A stretch of 64,000 bases of DNA. Origin: Planococcus soli (GTDB lineage Bacteria; Bacillota; Bacilli; Bacillales_A; Planococcaceae). Each line of letters opens with the position of its first letter. The stretch's first letter is position 1. The notes beneath the pieces were generated by a model. It was given only the letters and a program-made list of their open reading frames with translations, made no database searches and was not told the origin of the DNA. The translations under genes and the position numbers were made by a program. Below are positions 15,563 to 24,414 of this stretch, one piece after another. Location of the stretch: contig NZ_WXYN01000051.1 in assembly GCF_016881065.1 (NCBI RefSeq), positions 310,001 to 374,000 on the forward strand. The letters are read 5' to 3'.

Positions 15563-17585
15563 ATTGCCTCCAGAAGAACGTGAACAGCAAAAGCTTCCAC
15601 CAGAGGATGAGTCTTACATTTCAGAAGAAAAGCAAAAGGAAATTTTACAAAAATACGATCCCGAATCAAATACGCGGGATTTAAGTGGAATGATTAAGCA
15701 TGTGGTCTTTTTCGGTTTATTGGCATTTTCCTTATTCCAACTCTATACCGCTATTTTTGGACAGTATACCGCTTATATTCAGCGGTCGGTTCACTTAGGT
15801 TTTGCCTTGTCCTTAATCTTTCTGCTGTTTCCTGCCAGAAAGCGCAAAGGGGCTCGCCACAAAGTGGCCTGGTACGATTACATACTGGCGCTGCTGTCAA
15901 TCGGCGTAGCTGCCTATTGGCCGATTATGTATGATGATTTGGTATTCCGGCTAGGACGCGTTACCGAATTGGACTTGATTGTCGGAATTTTAGCGATCCT
16001 GCTGACGCTTGAAGCGACACGCCGGGCAGTAGGCATGCCGATTACGGTCATTGCCAGCTTATTTTTGGCCTATGCCTTTTTCGGGCCTTACTTCCCTGGA
16101 TTTTTACGCCACAGAGGCCAGGACCTGGATGCAGTTATCCAACTGATGTTCTTTACAACCGATGGGATACTAGGAACACCGCTTAGTGTATCGGCAACCT
16201 TTATTTTCACCTTCCTGTTATTTGGAGCATTCTTGGTGAAAACTGGAGTCGGGCAGTATTTCAATGACCTGGCCGTCTCACTTGCTGGCCATTTAACAGG
16301 CGGACCGGCAAAAGTGGCGATCTTCTCCAGCGCCCTGCAAGGAACCATTTCCGGGAGTTCTGTTGCCAACGTTGTTACATCGGGTTCGTATACGATTCCG
16401 ATGATGAAAAAGTTGGGTTACAAGAAAGAATTTGCAGGCGGGGTTGAGGCAGCGGCCTCAACAGGCGGGCAATTAATGCCGCCGATCATGGGAGCCGCCG
16501 CCTTCCTGATGGTAGAATTTATCGGGGGCGTGACTTACTGGGAAATTGCAAAAGCCGCGGCTATACCGGCGCTTTTGTATTTTACGGGTGTTTGGATCAT
16601 GACCCATTTTGAAGCCAAGCGGATTGGTTTGAAGGGTTTGCCGCCGGAAGAAATGCCGGATCGCAAAGAAGTTTTGAAAAAGATTTACCTTCTTTTACCG
16701 ATTATCGCCATCATCGTCTTCCTGTTAATTGGTATTCCAACGATGCAGGCAGCACTTTACGGAATTCTGTTAACAATTTTTGTCAGTGCCTTTAATAAGG
16801 AAACACGTCTGAATTTCAAAGACATCATTTTAGCACTTGTCGACGGTGCCCGAACTGCTTTGGCTGTCGCCGCCGCCACAGCCGCCGCCGGTATTATTGT
16901 CGGGGTGGTCGTGAAGACTGGACTCGGATTGAGTTTGGCAAATGGGCTGGTTTCAGCTTCAGGAGGAAATATCCTGTTGACGCTATTCTTCACGATGCTC
17001 GCGGCGATTGTTTTAGGTATGGGATCTCCAACCACTGCCAACTATGTCATCACGTCTACAATAGCGGCACCAGCCATTATCACGCTGTTGATGATCGATG
17101 AGCCAGTGGGAGCAGCAGTGCCGCTGGTGGTCGCTTTATCTGCCCATTTATTCGTTTTTTACTTTGGGATTATCGCAGATATCACACCGCCTGTTGCGCT
17201 TGCAGCATTTGCAGCATCAGGAATCTCAGGCGGAGAACCAATACGGACCGGGTTTATTGCAGCCAAGTTAGCAGCCGCAGCGTTTATCATTCCGTATATG
17301 TTCGTGTTGTCGCCGGCTCTGTTAATGATCGATACAACCTGGTTGGAATTGATCTGGGTATTGATTACAGCATTGACAGGAATGGTAGCCATCGGAGCAG
17401 GGCTGATCGGCTATTGGTACCGGAAACTTAACTGGTTCGAGCGCATTATTACATTCGCAACTGGATTGGCTTTGATTTATCCGGAAGGCTTGACTGATAC
17501 GATTGGTGCAATATCGTTTATCATCCTATTCGGAATTCAATGGTTAGCACGCGATAAAAAGCCTGCTAAAACAGTAGAAGCCTAA
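15552..17585 (+). CDS. TRAP transporter fused permease (4TM/12TM)
   Basis: Fused DctQ-DctM type permease of a TAXI-TRAP transporter, a secondary transporter driven by an ion gradient. A charged cytoplasmic N-terminus (about 55 aa) is followed by the DctQ-like small subunit segments and then the large DctM domain. That domain contains GTISGSSVANVVTSGSYTIPMM and, near the second half, GMGSPTTANYVITS, the repeated substrate/ion sites of the family. The length of 677 aa is usual for fused TAXI permeases. ATG 15552 is preferred to the adjacent TTG; AGAAGGAG is the ribosome site. It is the last gene before a strong terminator. Confidence 0.93.
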   Translation: MSDKLPPEEREQQKLPPEDESYISEEKQKEILQKYDPESNTRDLSGMIKHVVFFGLLAFSLFQLYTAIFGQYTAYIQRSVHLGFALSLIFLLFPARKRKGARHKVAWYDYILALLSIGVAAYWPIMYDDLVFRLGRVTELDLIVGILAILLTLEATRRAVGMPITVIASLFLAYAFFGPYFPGFLRHRGQDLDAVIQLMFFTTDGILGTPLSVSATFIFTFLLFGAFLVKTGVGQYFNDLAVSLAGHLTGGPAKVAIFSSALQGTISGSSVANVVTSGSYTIPMMKKLGYKKEFAGGVEAAASTGGQLMPPIMGAAAFLMVEFIGGVTYWEIAKAAAIPALLYFTGVWIMTHFEAKRIGLKGLPPEEMPDRKEVLKKIYLLLPIIAIIVFLLIGIPTMQAALYGILLTIFVSAFNKETRLNFKDIILALVDGARTALAVAAATAAAGIIVGVVVKTGLGLSLANGLVSASGGNILLTLFFTMLAAIVLGMGSPTTANYVITSTIAAPAIITLLMIDEPVGAAVPLVVALSAHLFVFYFGIIADITPPVALAAFAASGISGGEPIRTGFIAAKLAAAAFIIPYMFVLSPALLMIDTTWLELIWVLITALTGMVAIGAGLIGYWYRKLNWFERIITFATGLALIYPEGLTDTIGAISFIILFGIQWLARDKKPAKTVEA

Positions 17586-17589
17586 TAAA

Positions 17590-17628
17590 ATAAAAACCGG
17601 CGGGGCTGATGCCCCGCCGGTTTTTATT
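17590..17628 (+). terminator. Terminator of the TRAP operon
   Basis: A 17-bp perfect stem (17590-17606 with 17611-17627), GC-rich at the loop end and with A/T flanks, lies directly after the permease stop codon. Confidence 0.9.
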
Positions 17629-17970
17629 GTTGTTTCATTTTGCCAGAAACAACGAAAAAAGCCACCGCCCGAAGGCGATGGCTTTTTCAAAGCAAACTTT
17701 GTTCCTAAAGCTTGCAGTGGGTTTGGCACCCAATGTTTCCTACTGATTTTCAAAACACAATAAGAACGATCGATGCCAAATCTCTTGCTTGTCCCATCTT
17801 ATAATGCCCGCAACAAAATGTAAAGTTGTTAGAAAATTTGACGAATATCCCATTGTAGACACACGGGGTTTGAATGCTTCAAACAATAAAATAAACTCTT
17901 TTAGAAAAGCCCTTTCGGTGTGGATTTGGAATCATCCGATGCCCGAGGGTTTTTATTTTTTCAAAAAGGA
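17629..17970. other. Non-coding gap with second hairpin
   Basis: About 340 bp without a convincing gene. It holds one further bidirectional stem-loop (GCC-rich, 17656-17688, A5 and T5 flanks). The remainder is A/T-rich sequence leading to the SOS-controlled promoter. A 70-codon reading at 17789-18001 lacks a ribosome site and overlaps the promoter. Confidence 0.6.
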
Positions 17971-18013
17971 TTGCTGTAAGGATATTCGTGGTATATTATA
18001 AGAACATACGTTC
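17971..18013 (+). promoter_or_regulatory. SOS promoter and LexA (DinR) box
   Basis: TTGCTG (17971-17976), a 17-bp spacer and TATTAT (17994-17999) form the promoter. GAACATACGTTC at 18002-18013 is a perfect match to the Bacillus LexA box GAAC-N4-GTTC and overlaps the expected transcription start, so LexA binding would block initiation. Confidence 0.93.
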
Positions 18014-18033
18014 CCTTTTGAGAGGTGGTAATT

Positions 18034-19293
18034 ATGAACGGTCTTGAATTGCCAGAACGTTATATATTCTGCATCGATATGCGCGGTTTTTACGCCAGCG
18101 TTTCCGCAGTCGAACTCGGGCTGGACCCGCTGGAAGTTTGTCTTGCCATTGTCGGGAATCAGGAGCGGAAAGGAAGTGTGGTGTTAGCGGCATCGCCGAT
18201 GATGAAGGAGCGCTTTGGGGTGAAAACCGGCACCCGGCTTTTTGAAATTCCAGACCATCAGGACATTTTGCTGATCGAACCGAAAATGAAACTGTATTTG
18301 CAAAAGTCCATGGCGATTACAGAACTGTTGGGAACCTATGTGCCGAAAGAGTCGATCCATATCTACAGCGTGGATGAAAGTTTTATCGAGCTGACGGGTA
18401 CTGAAAAGCTATGGGGTCCGCCGGCGTTCACCATGCGCCGCATCCAGCAGGATTTGCTGGAGTTTTTTAAGTTGCCCTCCTCTGTCGGGGGAGGGCCGAA
18501 TATGCTGATGGCCAAACTGGCCCTGGATCTGGAAGCGAAAGAAACAGGTTTTGCTTATTGGACCCATGCCGACATCGCAATGAAGTTGTGGCCAGTAAGC
18601 CCTTTAAGCAGAATGTGGGGCATTGGAATCCGCACAGAAAAAACCTTGAACAGTATGGGCATTTATTCAGTTGGTGATTTAGCGTGCGCGGATGTCTCGC
18701 TATTGGAAGAGCAGTTTGGCATTTTAGGCAACCAGCTGCACCAACATGCCAATGGCATCGATCTGTCAGATCTAGGCTCGCCTTTAGTGGAGGGGCAAAT
18801 CAGTTACGGAAAAGGCCAGATTTTATACCGGGATTACATAGAAGAAAAAGACATCATGACGATCATCCTGGAAATGTGCGAAGACGTCGCAATGCGGACG
18901 CGCCAAGCCCGTCGTGCGGGACGAACCATCCACTTGAGTGTCGTCTACAGCAAGACAGCTTTTGGCGGCGGATTTTCCCGCTCGCGATCCATCGACGAAG
19001 CTACAAATGACACATTAAAGATGTACCAGGTTTGCCTGGAGATTTTCCGGGAGCATTTCCAGCATAAACCGGTTCGAAAGATTTCACTGGCTATCAGCAA
19101 CCTGGAAGAGGAATCATCGATGCAGCTAAGCCTTTTTGATGAAAGGAAGTTCGAAAACAGAAGCCTGGGAGAAGCGATGGACACGATACGGAAACGATAT
19201 GGTTACTCGGCGATTTACCGTGGAATTTCGGGTACTGGAGCAGGGACAGCTATAGCAAGAACAAAGTTGATCGGCGGACACAATAAAGAATAA
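18034..19293 (+). CDS. yqjW: Y-family DNA polymerase (YqjW/UvrX type)
   Basis: Error-prone translesion DNA polymerase of the Y family, closest to the YqjW/UvrX group of Bacillales. Palm motifs: CIDMRGFYASV with the first metal Asp, and YSVDESFIELTG with the second acidic pair. The thumb/HhH part has SRMWGIGIRTEKTLNSMGIYSVGDLA, and the C-terminal little-finger domain ends with the beta-clamp-like SMQLSLFDE (about residue 370). The length is 419 aa. ATG 18034 follows GAGAGGTGG. It is transcribed from a LexA-controlled promoter and followed 12 bp later by a YolD protein, the conserved yqjW-yqjX pair, so induction by DNA damage is well supported. Confidence 0.93.
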   Translation: MNGLELPERYIFCIDMRGFYASVSAVELGLDPLEVCLAIVGNQERKGSVVLAASPMMKERFGVKTGTRLFEIPDHQDILLIEPKMKLYLQKSMAITELLGTYVPKESIHIYSVDESFIELTGTEKLWGPPAFTMRRIQQDLLEFFKLPSSVGGGPNMLMAKLALDLEAKETGFAYWTHADIAMKLWPVSPLSRMWGIGIRTEKTLNSMGIYSVGDLACADVSLLEEQFGILGNQLHQHANGIDLSDLGSPLVEGQISYGKGQILYRDYIEEKDIMTIILEMCEDVAMRTRQARRAGRTIHLSVVYSKTAFGGGFSRSRSIDEATNDTLKMYQVCLEIFREHFQHKPVRKISLAISNLEEESSMQLSLFDERKFENRSLGEAMDTIRKRYGYSAIYRGISGTGAGTAIARTKLIGGHNKE

Positions 19294-19305
19294 GGGGGTG
19301 GTCCA

Positions 19306-19668
19306 ATGAAACGCAATAAATATTTGAAGACAGTAGGCGACATCAAAGACCGCGGACGGATCAAGTGGACAGCGTTAATGCTGCCGGAGCATGTCGAGAT
19401 GATCCGGGAATGGTACGAAAAAGACGAAAGGGTGCCCAAACCCGATCTGAATGAATTCGACCTGCAGCTGATGCAGGAGGAAATGGATATCGCACTCAAG
19501 CGCCAATGCGACGTCATCATCCGGAGTTGGAAGGCCGGCGCAATCCATACGCATCGAGGGGTGATCCAAGGAATCGATGCAAAAAGCCGAATGTTGATTT
19601 ACGGAAATCAATTTGAGAAGCACAGACTGCCGATGGACGAAGTGGTTTCGATTGTGATTGTTGATTGA
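19306..19668 (+). CDS. yqjX: YolD-like protein (YqjX)
   Basis: YolD family protein of 120 aa, encoded right after the Y-family polymerase with AAGGGGGTGG as ribosome site. The family is regularly found downstream of UvrX/YqjW and is thought to act with it in SOS mutagenesis, perhaps as a cofactor. Conserved features: DRGRIKWTALMLPEHVEMI near the N-terminus and the C-terminal beta-rich YolD core (GVIQGIDAKSRMLI and LPMDEVVSIVIVD). No membrane segment. The biochemical role is unknown. Confidence 0.88.
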   Translation: MKRNKYLKTVGDIKDRGRIKWTALMLPEHVEMIREWYEKDERVPKPDLNEFDLQLMQEEMDIALKRQCDVIIRSWKAGAIHTHRGVIQGIDAKSRMLIYGNQFEKHRLPMDEVVSIVIVD

Positions 19669-19678
19669 AAATTGCAGG

Positions 19679-19720
19679 TGTACTGGCAGAAAAATATACC
19701 AGCACACCTGCAGTCCTATT
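19679..19720 (+). terminator. Stem-loop after the SOS operon
   Basis: GCAGGTGT and TGG (19681-19693) pair with CCA and ACACCTGC (19706-19719) around a small internal loop. The T tract is poor, so termination is likely but not certain. Confidence 0.6.
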
Positions 19721-19806
19721 ATGTTGGAAACTGTTAATGCCTTTAAGCTGTTACATTGAACGGATGGACTTAAAAGTAGCGATCAATTATTCTTCCTGAA
19801 TAGCTA

Positions 19807-19834
19807 TTGACTTTTTTCACAGGCAGGATATAAT
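19807..19834 (+). promoter_or_regulatory. Promoter of tRNA-Val
   Basis: TTGACT (19807-19812), a 16-bp spacer and a perfect TATAAT (19829-19834) stand about 20 bp before the mature tRNA 5' end. Confidence 0.85.
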
Positions 19835-19855
19835 TGTATTTGTCCTGGAAATTGA

Positions 19856-19928
19856 GATTCCTTAGCTCAGCTGGGAGAGCGCTACCTTGACAGGGTAGAG
19901 GTCGCTGGTTCGAGCCCAGTAGGAATCA
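19856..19928 (+). tRNA. trnV: tRNA-Val (anticodon GAC)
   Basis: A full cloverleaf can be drawn: acceptor GATTCCT with AGGAATC, D arm GCTC...GAGC, anticodon arm CTACC-TTGACAG-GGTAG with GAC in the loop, T arm GCTGG-TTCGAGC-CCAGT, discriminator A. CCA is not encoded and must be added after transcription. It is a single-gene unit with its own promoter and terminator, unlike most Bacillales tRNAs, which sit in clusters. No integrase or attachment repeat is visible at its 3' end. Confidence 0.95.
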
Positions 19929-19937
19929 TATAAGAGT

Positions 19938-19972
19938 AACCGCGCAGCCCTTTAGGTTGCGCGGTTTTTTGT
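19938..19972 (+). terminator. Terminator of tRNA-Val
   Basis: A 12-bp stem (19938-19949 with 19955-19966, one G-T pair) is followed by a T tract. Confidence 0.9.
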
Positions 19973-20057
19973 TGACTTCGAACTGATTTCCTTAGGGAAT
20001 TGCCAATAATGCCGGGGGCGATAAAGTCCTATAAATTCTGCATAAGGGTCGCCAGTT

Positions 20058-20780
20058 CTATTGCCCAACACCCCGAAAGCCGGCATCTTCTGCTTCCTGC
20101 TCCGAACAGAACCATTCTTCGGGATTGGTCTGTTCGTACGAAGAATCGCTTGGCAGGTGGTAGATTTTATTGCCGCTGCGGTTGATGTTGCCTTTGATGT
20201 CGCAGTCGCGGTTCGTCTGTTCTTCAGCGGAAGAGGGGGCATCTTCTTGTCCATAGGCATCTGAATTGAAGCCTCGGTCAGTTGAATAGTTTTCGTATTG
20301 CCAGATGCCTGTTCCATCCTCTTTGGCGACTTGTTCCGCTTGCTCAAAGTCATCGAGATAACGGGTGTTTGGAGGAAAGACATAGGCGACTCTGGCCAAA
20401 CCAGACTCCAGCATCTGTTCCTGGACGCTCTCGCCATCAACATAAATATAAGCCAACAGCCGGTCATAATCATCAAAGCGGTCGCCGACGTCAAACTCGA
20501 TTGACACATCGCCCGATTCAATCAGCCGTTTGTTCGCTTCCGTGGCTTCTTTGCCAAGAGGCTGTTCGCCAAGTCGCGGGTGATTGGTTTCCGGCGTATC
20601 CATCAACAGATACCGCACGGTCACTTCTTCGCCTTCGTAGATGATTTTAATGGTGTCGCCGTCAATGACCTGCGTCACTTCCACATCAATGCGATCGGTC
20701 GTGCCGGATGTGTCAGTCGATTCAAGCATACCGCAGCCGGATAGAAAGAATAAAGCCAACAGCATAAGTATCAGTTTCAT
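20058..20780 (-). CDS. Thermonuclease-family lipoprotein nuclease
   Basis: Secreted, lipid-anchored staphylococcal-nuclease-like protein (240 aa). The signal peptide ends in the lipobox LSGC with Cys16. The SNase domain (about 33-165) shows the catalytic set: Arg in VRYLLMDTPET, Glu in the same block, and Arg in YDRLLAYIY, plus the metal Asp in VIDGDTIKI. A Ser/Asp-rich linker then leads to a C-terminal module, with NRDCDIKGNI first and IYHLPSDSSYEQT and EEWFCSEQEAEDAGFR after it. This is the short cell-surface repeat often fused to such nucleases (known as a sunset-type domain). ATG 20780 is chosen for the good signal peptide and GGGGAT upstream. A role in extracellular DNA or RNA degradation is inferred. 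Confidence 0.9.
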   Translation of the reverse strand: MKLILMLLALFFLSGCGMLESTDTSGTTDRIDVEVTQVIDGDTIKIIYEGEEVTVRYLLMDTPETNHPRLGEQPLGKEATEANKRLIESGDVSIEFDVGDRFDDYDRLLAYIYVDGESVQEQMLESGLARVAYVFPPNTRYLDDFEQAEQVAKEDGTGIWQYENYSTDRGFNSDAYGQEDAPSSAEEQTNRDCDIKGNINRSGNKIYHLPSDSSYEQTNPEEWFCSEQEAEDAGFRGVGQ

Positions 20781-20885
20781 AGGGATCCCCGCTTTCATTT
20801 CTTCATTAATTATATGAACAAATGGGCCTTCTGGCAATCAGGCAACTGGTGGAGGACCTGCAATGCTTGTAAAAATCTGCATAAC

Positions 20886-20926
20886 AAAACGCCTTTTTCA
20901 ATCCCCAAATTGAACAAGGCGTTTTT
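20886..20926. terminator. Terminator downstream of the 47-aa gene
   Basis: Stem of about 17 bp with two mismatches (20886-20902 with 20909-20925) and A/T flanks. It can stop minus-strand transcripts from the small gene at 20964-21107, and possibly plus-strand ones. Confidence 0.75.
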
Positions 20927-20963
20927 ATGTACTTGAGCAACGGGAATAAGCAAGGTTCAGCAA

Positions 20964-21107
20964 TTAAAGGGCTGACTCCGTTGGCGATGCTGCTTCATCG
21001 TAATACAAGAACGTTTCCTCCGTAATGCTTTCCAGCTTTTCTTTGTTGACGCCGACTTCTAATTGGCCTGTGAAGATCGGCTCCCACCAATTTTTGGGAT
21101 TGTCCAT
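20964..21107 (-). CDS. Uncharacterised 47-aa protein
   Basis: A short but convincing gene. ATG 21107 is preceded by AAGGAGG at ideal spacing (GGAGGAAATAAC before ATG), the frame stays open for 47 codons, and a good terminator lies 40 bp past the TAA. The protein starts MDNPKNWWEPIFTG and contains the acidic helical part LESITEETFLYYDEAASPTE. No signal peptide, membrane helix or Cys. I do not recognise a family; WWEPIFTGQLEVGVNKE may be a useful search seed. Divergent from the Gfo/Idh/MocA gene. Confidence 0.75.
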   Translation of the reverse strand: MDNPKNWWEPIFTGQLEVGVNKEKLESITEETFLYYDEAASPTESAL

Positions 21108-21223
21108 GTTATTTCCTCCTTGAGGGTGTAATGGTATTGTTTGACTATTCTATACCCTTACAGGTTACACTAATAAACAAATAGTGAAAAAAAGCCGAAA
21201 GGCACTCAAAGGGGAGATTCTAC

Positions 21224-22147
21224 ATGATTTCAATTGGCATTATTGGAGCAGGCATTGTGGGTGAGCGAATCATTAAACAAATTCAGCAGGAAAGCCATGT
21301 GGAAATAAAGACAGTCTACGACCAACAGACAGAACGCCTCACAGAAATCAGTGAAGCCTACGGAATTCCAATGGCAAAATCTGTGGAAGAAGTGCTGCAT
21401 TCGGATATTAACTGGGTTTACATAGCAACACCGCCCGCTTTTCATGCAGAAATTGCAGAACTTGCGGCCAGTGCAGGAATCAATATCCTGTGTGAAAAAC
21501 CATTGGCACATAATGTGGAAGGGGGCGAATTGATGGCAGCATCTGTCCAGAATAACCGCGTCCGAACAGCCATGCATTTTCCGTTGATGTATAAACCGGC
21601 AGTCCGTGAGATGGCCAAGCGCATCAAAGGGGGCGACATCGGTAAAGTGGTCCGGGTTGAACTGCAAACCTTTTTTCCGGATTGGCCAAGGTTGTGGCAG
21701 CAAAATCCATGGATCGGTTCAAGAAGCCAAGGCGGATTTGTCCGTGAAGTTTTCCCGCATTATTTCCAGTTGATGAACCGGCTCTTTGGCGAGCTGTCGT
21801 TCACTTCCCATCACATCACCTATCCGGAACAAGCGGATAAATGCGAAACCGGACTGATCGCGCATGGCGTTACCGCCCAGGAAATTCCTTTTTTGCTGAC
21901 AGGCATCAGCGGAATTGGCCAGAAGGAATTGCTGCAATTTAAAGTCTACGGGGAACAAGGAGTTTTGACGCTGGAAAACTGGTCAAATCTCTACGAATCA
22001 AAAAAAGGTGAAGACCGGCAGGAAATCACAGAATTTGAACAGGTTCCGTCGCTTTTTGAAGAAATGAACAATCAGTCGACTTTTTTAGTTAACTTTGATG
22101 AAGGTCTGGTCATCCAGTGTTATATCGATCATTTATTGGCTGAATAG
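21224..22147 (+). CDS. Gfo/Idh/MocA family oxidoreductase
   Basis: NAD(P)-dependent sugar or polyol dehydrogenase-like protein (307 aa). The Rossmann fold begins IGIIGAGIVGERII, the DWVYIATPP-like strand is NWVYIATPPAFHAEI, and the family Lys is in ILCEKPLAHN (the EKP motif). The C-terminal domain has the usual GGFVREVFPHYFQLMNRLFG block with a candidate catalytic His. The substrate cannot be told. It has its own AAGGGGAG ribosome site and appears monocistronic. Confidence 0.88.
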   Translation: MISIGIIGAGIVGERIIKQIQQESHVEIKTVYDQQTERLTEISEAYGIPMAKSVEEVLHSDINWVYIATPPAFHAEIAELAASAGINILCEKPLAHNVEGGELMAASVQNNRVRTAMHFPLMYKPAVREMAKRIKGGDIGKVVRVELQTFFPDWPRLWQQNPWIGSRSQGGFVREVFPHYFQLMNRLFGELSFTSHHITYPEQADKCETGLIAHGVTAQEIPFLLTGISGIGQKELLQFKVYGEQGVLTLENWSNLYESKKGEDRQEITEFEQVPSLFEEMNNQSTFLVNFDEGLVIQCYIDHLLAE

Positions 22148-22263
22148 TACCCAGTTTCGGGCCGCACCCGGGCATCGTTATGGGTAAGCTTGACGCAAAT
22201 CATTTGCTTAGCTTATATATAGCCTCGATTGGTATAATGTAGAAACTCGAAGGAGGTTGGACA

Positions 22264-23652
22264 GTGAATTTTACAGCAAACGACGTAGAACAGATGATAG
22301 AAGAACAGCGGACTTATTTTTATACAGGTGATACAAAACCGGCCGCTTTTCGGATCGAGCAATTGCTCCGGTTAAGGAGCGCCATCCAGTCCCATAAAGC
22401 AGAAGTGATAGAAGCTTTGAAGAAAGACCTCGGCAAAAGTGAATTTGAAGCCTATGCAACAGAGGTCGGCTTTGTGCTCGACAGCATCAGCAGCATGGCT
22501 AAAAACCTGGAGGAATGGATGAAGCCTGAGCAAGTAAAGACGCCGATTCACCTTCAGCCGTCGAAAAGCTTTGTTATCCGTGAACCCTACGGCTCTGTAT
22601 TGGTCATCGGGCCATTCAATTACCCATTCCAATTGGTGATGGAGCCGCTTATCGGTGCTATTATCGGCGGCAATTGTGCAGTGGTCAAGCCTTCTGAAGC
22701 AACGCCGAATGTGGCAAAAGCGATTCGCACGATCATTGAAGAAGCGTTCCCTACCTATTACATTCGGGTAGTCGAAGGCGAGCGGGAAGAAGTAACGGCG
22801 TTGATCCACGCTTCGTTCGATTATATTTTCTTTACAGGCAGCGTCAATGTTGGAAAAGTCATCATGAAAGCGGCCTCGGAGCGCTTGACGCCGATTACAT
22901 TGGAACTTGGCGGAAAAAGTCCGGTAATTGTCGACCAGACAGCGAATCTGGATCTGGCGGCGAAACGCATTGCCTGGGGGAAACTGATGAACACCGGCCA
23001 AACTTGTGTAGCACCTGATTATATTTGTGTGCACCAATCGGTCAAAGACGAATTCCTCAAAAAGCTGACGAAAACGATACAGGAGTTTTACGGCAAGGAT
23101 GCACAACGGAGTCCGGATTACGGACGCATCGTTAATCACCAGCATTTTGACCGTTTAGTAGAGATTGTGCAGAAAGAATCCGGCAATGTCATTTACGGCG
23201 GTAAAATGGATCGCAGTGACCGCTATATTGAACCTGTGGTGTTGGACAACATTACCTGGGACAGCCCTTCAATGGAAGATGAAATTTTCGGGCCGATTTT
23301 ACCGGTTATCAGCTATACGGATCTGCCGCTATTGCTTCGCCAAATCCGGAAGTTGCCAAAACCGTTATCAGCTTATTTATTCTCGGAAAACGACCGCGCT
23401 GTCCGATTTTTCCTGGATCAATTGCCATTTGGCGGCGGCTGCATCAACGACACGGTTTCCCATGTAGGCAGCTCCTACTTGCCGTTTGGTGGAGTTGGCA
23501 CGTCAGGGATCAATTCCTATCACGGCAAAGCCAGCTTTGAAACGTTCACACACGCCAAATCGATTTTGAAGAAATCAACGAAGTTTTCCGTAAATATTGT
23601 TTTCCCACCTTATAAAAACAAAGCGAAATGGATCAAAACGGTATTGAGATAA
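22264..23652 (+). CDS. Aldehyde dehydrogenase (class 3-like, YwdH type)
   Basis: NAD(P)+-dependent aldehyde dehydrogenase of 462 aa, the short class-3 type without the N-terminal extension. The cofactor/catalytic Glu is in TLELGGKSPV, and the nucleophilic Cys is in NTGQTCVAPDYI. The ending SFETFTHAKSILKKSTKFSVNIVFPPYKNK resembles fatty aldehyde dehydrogenases of this class, which can be membrane-associated by the C-terminal tail. The GTG start follows GAAGGAGGTTGG. A TGG-extended TATAAT at about 22232-22237 is a likely -10 element. A terminator follows directly. Substrates are probably medium/long-chain or aromatic aldehydes (inference). Confidence 0.9.
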   Translation: MNFTANDVEQMIEEQRTYFYTGDTKPAAFRIEQLLRLRSAIQSHKAEVIEALKKDLGKSEFEAYATEVGFVLDSISSMAKNLEEWMKPEQVKTPIHLQPSKSFVIREPYGSVLVIGPFNYPFQLVMEPLIGAIIGGNCAVVKPSEATPNVAKAIRTIIEEAFPTYYIRVVEGEREEVTALIHASFDYIFFTGSVNVGKVIMKAASERLTPITLELGGKSPVIVDQTANLDLAAKRIAWGKLMNTGQTCVAPDYICVHQSVKDEFLKKLTKTIQEFYGKDAQRSPDYGRIVNHQHFDRLVEIVQKESGNVIYGGKMDRSDRYIEPVVLDNITWDSPSMEDEIFGPILPVISYTDLPLLLRQIRKLPKPLSAYLFSENDRAVRFFLDQLPFGGGCINDTVSHVGSSYLPFGGVGTSGINSYHGKASFETFTHAKSILKKSTKFSVNIVFPPYKNKAKWIKTVLR

Positions 23653-23675
23653 GCGGCCTGCGGGTCGCTTTTTTC
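23651..23675 (+). terminator. Terminator of aldehyde dehydrogenase gene
   Basis: AAGCGGCC pairs with GGTCGCTT around a short loop and is followed by T6, directly at the stop codon. Confidence 0.8.
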
Positions 23676-23715
23676 ATTTTACTCCTGCTATGATAAACGT
23701 TAAGAGGTGATGGTG

Positions 23716-24414
23716 ATGGCGGAACGCATTTTGATAGTGGAAGATGAAAAAAGCATTGCACGTGTGCTGGAACTGGAATTGAAGTTTGAGGGATATGAAA
23801 TAGGTGTAGCTTATACAGGATCCGAGGGGTTGATCCAATTTCGCGAACAGGACTGGGATTTGGTGCTGCTTGACTTGATGTTGCCGGAAATCCACGGTCT
23901 TGATGTATTGAAACGCATCCGTTCGTCCGACGCAGCGATTCCGGTTATTTTGTTAACCGCTAAAAACGATGTGAAAGATAAAGTGGCAGGCTTGGATCTG
24001 GGAGCTAACGACTATGTCACCAAACCGTTTGAAATCGAAGAGCTGCTGGCAAGAATTCGCGCCTGTCTGCGCTTGTCGAGCGGCAATGGGAATTCAGCTG
24101 TGCACCGTTTTCATGAGCTGGAGATGAACGAAAGCACGCGCGATGTGAAACGCAATGGGCGGTTGATTGAACTGACACCGCGTGAATTCGATCTGCTGCT
24201 ATATCTGATCAAAAATCCGCAGCAGGTGCTCAGCCGCGAACAAGTGCTGAATGCTGTATGGGGTTACGATTACTATGGTGATACCAATGTCATAGATGTC
24301 TATATCCGTTATTTGCGAAGAAAAGTGGACACCGGCGAAAGTTCGACTTACATTCAGACGGTTCGCGGAGTCGGCTATGTCATGAAGGAGCAGGGCAATG
24401 AAGCTAAAAAATAA
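23716..24414 (+). CDS. OmpR-family response regulator
   Basis: Two-component response regulator of 232 aa. Receiver domain about 4-115, with acidic pair E9/D10, phosphorylated Asp53 in LVLLDLMLPE, and Lys in TKPFEIEELLARI. A winged-helix DNA-binding domain follows, with LTPREFDLLLYLIKNP and the recognition part VDVYIRYLRRK-like sequence IDVYIRYLRRKVD. ATG 23716 is preferred over earlier GTG/ATG codons that lie in the AAGAGGTGATGG ribosome site. It overlaps the kinase gene by 17 bp. With kinase and two PepSY proteins downstream it most likely controls an envelope response. Confidence 0.93.
   Translation: MAERILIVEDEKSIARVLELELKFEGYEIGVAYTGSEGLIQFREQDWDLVLLDLMLPEIHGLDVLKRIRSSDAAIPVILLTAKNDVKDKVAGLDLGANDYVTKPFEIEELLARIRACLRLSSGNGNSAVHRFHELEMNESTRDVKRNGRLIELTPREFDLLLYLIKNPQQVLSREQVLNAVWGYDYYGDTNVIDVYIRYLRRKVDTGESSTYIQTVRGVGYVMKEQGNEAKK

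Noticed and set aside
17789-18001. 70-codon plus-strand reading before the SOS polymerase
   Set aside because: No ribosome site, and its end overlaps the promoter and LexA box.
19856-21223. Possible integration site at tRNA-Val
   Set aside because: No integrase, no repeat of the tRNA 3' end, and downstream genes look like normal chromosome.
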